NCBI GenBank assembly: GCA_963813725.1
Contig: CAWFAI010000002.1
Coordinates: 1 to 51,390, forward strand
Source: VGBV01 sp963813725
GTDB lineage: Bacteria; Actinomycetota; Thermoleophilia; Solirubrobacterales; 70-9
DNA length: 51,390 nt
Direction of reading: 5' to 3'
Of this stretch, positions 49,155-51,390 are shown in pieces; the first letter of the stretch is position 1; each line of letters starts with the position of its first letter. A program made the position numbers and the translations under genes. The notes under the pieces are model-generated. The model saw only the letters and a list, made by a program, of their open reading frames with translations, was not told the origin of the DNA and made no database searches.

Positions 49155-51390
49155 GCTCGGGGCCCGCACCGCAGCCACCGCGCTCGCTCGCGGGCGGCGC
49201 GCTGCTCGCCGCCACGGCGCGGATCGGGTTCGTCGTCGGCGGCGCCCTGGTCACCGTCCTGGTGGCGCGCCTGCTGGGCCCCGACGACAGCGGCGCCTTC
49301 CTGGTGATCAGCAGCCTGCTGCTGTCGCTGATCACCCTCTCGACGCTGGGGCTGGAGATCGGGGGCGCCTGGATGGTGGCGAGCCGGCGCTGGCCGCTGC
49401 CCGGCGCGCTCGCCAGCTCGGCGCTCGCCTCCCTGGCCCTGGGGGCGGTCGGCGGCGGGATCGGGCTCGCCATCTACGCCCTCTCCGCAGACAGCGCGTT
49501 CCAGGGGATCGACCTGACGGTGGCGCTGCTGGCGATGGCGGCGCTGCCGCCCGCGCTGCTGGTCAGCATCTACTCGCAGCTGGCGATCGCGACCGAGCGC
49601 TACGAGGCGGCGCTGGTGATGTCCGGGACCCAGGCGGTCGTCTACGTCGCCGGCGTCGCGGTGCTGGCGGCCGGACTGGACCTGGAGGGAGCAGCGGCGG
49701 GGCTGCTCGCCGGCTGGGTGGCCGGGGCGCTGGTCGCGCTTGCCTGGGGCCGGCGCGCGGCGCGCGATTGGGAGGGCGAGCGCGGGAGGGTCGAGGTCGC
49801 GCGGCTGCGCCAGGCGCTGGCCTTCGGGATCAAGCTCTACGCGGCCAACGCCGCGGCGATCCTGATCTACCGCTTCGACGTCTTCCTGCTGAACGCGTAC
49901 GCCGGCGCCGCCGAGGCCGGGTACTACGCCGTCGCCATTGCCGCCACGACGGCTCTGGTGGTGCTGCCGACGGCGCTCGGCAACGTGCTCTTCCCCCGCC
50001 TCGCCTCGCTCAAGGACGGTGAGGCGGATGAGCCGCGGCGCCGCGAGGTCCAGGATCAGGCGATCCGTCACACCGCCCTGATCGTGGTCGCCTCCTCGCT
50101 GCTGCTGGCGATGGCGCTGCCGCTGCTGACCGAGCCGGTGTTCGGCCCTGAGTTCGGGCCGGCGGTCGTGCCCGGCCTGATCCTGATCCCCGGTGCGGCC
50201 GCGCTGGGGATGGCGACGACGCTCTACTCCGCGCTCGCCGGCCGGGAGCGCCCCGAATACGCGATGTGGATCGCCGTGATGACGACCCCGGTCGCGATCG
50301 CCCTCTACTTCGTGCTGATCCCGTGGCTGGAGGCAGAGGGGGCCGCGCTGGGCTCGGACGTCGCCTATATCTCCAGCGCGGTGATGGCGGCGATCGCCCT
50401 GCAGCGGGTCTCGGGGCCGGGCGAGGGGATCCGGGCAGTGCTGCCCGGGCGCGCTGAGCTGGCCGACTACCGCGTCCTCCTGCGCCAGGTGCGCCACCGC
50501 TTCCGGCGCGGCCTCTTCGCTGACCCCATTCCCGCCCCGGCGGAGGCCGCCCCGGAGCCGGTTCAGCTCCTCACCCCGGGCGCCGGCGAGACGCTTGACG
50601 TCGCGGTCGTGATCCCCCACTACAACCACGGCCCCTACATCGGCGACGCGGTCGCGAGCGCTCTGGCCCAGGCCGCCGGGACGCCACGCGTCGTGGTCGT
50701 CGACGACGGCTCCACCGAGCCCGGGGCCGAGGCGGCGCTGGCGGCTCTGCCCGACGGGGTCGAGGTGATCCGGCAGGCCAACGCCGGCCAGGCCGCAGCG
50801 CGCAACGCGGGCGCCCGCGCCACCACCGAGCCGCTGCTGCTCTTCCTCGACGCCGACGACCGCCTGCCGGCCGACGCAATCGGCGGCCTCAGCCGCGCGC
50901 TGGCGAGCGAGCCACGCGCGGCCTACGCGTACGGGCGCATGCGTTACTTCGGGGCGTGGTCCGGCGTCGTCGAGTTCCCGCCGTTCGATCCGTTCCGCAT
51001 GCTCTACCGCTCGATCGTCGGCTGGCTCGGTCTGATCCGCCGCGAGGCCTTCGAGCAGGTCGGCGGCTTCGACGAGCAGCAGGCCGGCTTCGAGGACTGG
51101 GACCTGATGCTGGCCTTCCTCGAGCACGACTGGGGCGCCGTCGGCATCGACTCGGTGGTGCTCGAGTACCGCAAGCACCACGACACCTCGGCGCTCGAGT
51201 CCCACCGCAGCAACTACCGCCGCCACTACCGCGAGCTGCGCCTGCGCCACCCCGAGCTCTACGGCCGCGCGCCCGAGCTTGCGGCCCACACCGACCTCTC
51301 GGCCTCGGGCCGGCTCGCCTATCGCACGTGGTGGGCGTGGCGGCCGATGCCGGCGCGCGTCGAGCGCGCCCTCTACGGCCTGCGCTTCCG
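49151..51390 (+). CDS. Polysaccharide flippase fused to a GT2 glycosyltransferase (C-terminus outside window)
   Basis: GTG 49151 (overlapping the previous TGA) opens a frame that has no stop to the window edge, 746 codons. Residues 1 to about 430 are a twelve-span MOP-superfamily flippase (starting AGGALLAATARIGFVVGGAL, with YRFDVFLLNAYAGAAEAGYY as the conserved central segment). A 40-residue Pro/Ala linker leads to a GT-A domain: VAVVIPHYNHGPYIGDAV, VVVDDGSTEPG, ANAGQAAARNAGARA, LLFLDADDRLP (DxD) and GGFDEQQAGFEDWDLML. The frame is continuous through the join, so it encodes a single protein. It would flip a lipid-linked unit and add a sugar. Confidence 0.88.
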   Translation, partial: MSSGPAPQPPRSLAGGALLAATARIGFVVGGALVTVLVARLLGPDDSGAFLVISSLLLSLITLSTLGLEIGGAWMVASRRWPLPGALASSALASLALGAVGGGIGLAIYALSADSAFQGIDLTVALLAMAALPPALLVSIYSQLAIATERYEAALVMSGTQAVVYVAGVAVLAAGLDLEGAAAGLLAGWVAGALVALAWGRRAARDWEGERGRVEVARLRQALAFGIKLYAANAAAILIYRFDVFLLNAYAGAAEAGYYAVAIAATTALVVLPTALGNVLFPRLASLKDGEADEPRRREVQDQAIRHTALIVVASSLLLAMALPLLTEPVFGPEFGPAVVPGLILIPGAAALGMATTLYSALAGRERPEYAMWIAVMTTPVAIALYFVLIPWLEAEGAALGSDVAYISSAVMAAIALQRVSGPGEGIRAVLPGRAELADYRVLLRQVRHRFRRGLFADPIPAPAEAAPEPVQLLTPGAGETLDVAVVIPHYNHGPYIGDAVASALAQAAGTPRVVVVDDGSTEPGAEAALAALPDGVEVIRQANAGQAAARNAGARATTEPLLLFLDADDRLPADAIGGLSRALASEPRAAYAYGRMRYFGAWSGVVEFPPFDPFRMLYRSIVGWLGLIRREAFEQVGGFDEQQAGFEDWDLMLAFLEHDWGAVGIDSVVLEYRKHHDTSALESHRSNYRRHYRELRLRHPELYGRAPELAAHTDLSASGRLAYRTWWAWRPMPARVERALYGLRF

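Noticed and set aside
1..51390. CRISPR arrays, insertion sequences, prophage genes or rRNA
   Set aside because: No regularly spaced repeats, transposase, integrase or phage structural motifs, and no rRNA sequence were seen.

Overview
The window is high-G+C DNA (around 70% by eye) with densely packed genes, many GTG/TTG starts and ATGA/GTGA stop-start overlaps. It holds a B12-dependent ribonucleotide reductase with NrdR, a topA-tmk-holB cluster in actinobacterial order, and several NTF2-like paralogues beginning MSEENVE. Together these point to an actinobacterium, most likely class Thermoleophilia (Solirubrobacterales-like); that placement is inference. At least ten single-base frameshifts interrupt otherwise well-conserved genes (phzF-like, nrdJ, SRPBCC, arsR-like, SDR, ABC ATPase, two methyltransferase/glycosyltransferase genes and others). 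This suggests a draft or long-read assembly, or a metagenome bin, rather than mass gene decay.

Layout. 0-1.1 kb: a CGNR regulator (cut by the window edge) diverges from two tandem copies of a tiny transcription unit. Each copy has a CRP/FNR-like palindrome, a promoter, a 31-33 codon ORF and a hairpin terminator. 1.1-12 kb: a Vps62-like surface protein, an SGNH hydrolase, a DUF4389 membrane protein, a PhzF-like enzyme, a monoamine oxidase-like flavoenzyme, a YceI/FMN-reductase operon divergent from a MarR regulator, an HdeD-like membrane protein, a diguanylate cyclase, a hypothetical protein and an isochorismatase. 12-14.1 kb: a gene graveyard of NTF2-like copies with embedded fragments of other families and a repeated spacer. 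14.1-19.7 kb: an acidic small protein, the nrdR-nrdJ operon behind an NrdR box, an ArsR-SRPBCC pair and an SDR. 19.7-25.4 kb: hemolysin III-like protein, photolyase, an ABC exporter pair, a methyltransferase and precorrin-2 dehydrogenase.

25.5-32.2 kb: an archaeal-type topoisomerase I sits where actinobacteria normally keep bacterial topA, followed by tmk, holB and a two-component system. 32.2-36.8 kb: a secreted serine hydrolase, tRNA-Thr(CGU), a trypsin-like protease, a hypothetical protein and an MFS transporter. 36.8-51.4 kb: a cell-surface polysaccharide locus. It starts with a large GT-C-like membrane protein and a thioesterase. It then encodes relatives of all five enzymes that convert UDP-GlcNAc to UDP-ManNAc(3NAc)A (WbpA, WbpB, WbpE, WbpD, WbpI), three glycosyltransferase modules, a methyltransferase, a hexapeptide acyltransferase and a flippase fused to a GT2 domain. 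The last gene runs off the window.

The most unusual items are the duplicated small-protein transcription units with shared operators, the archaeal-type TopA in the topA-tmk-holB position, the chimeric gene graveyard at 12-14 kb, and the complete diacetamido-uronate pathway with a flippase-glycosyltransferase fusion.
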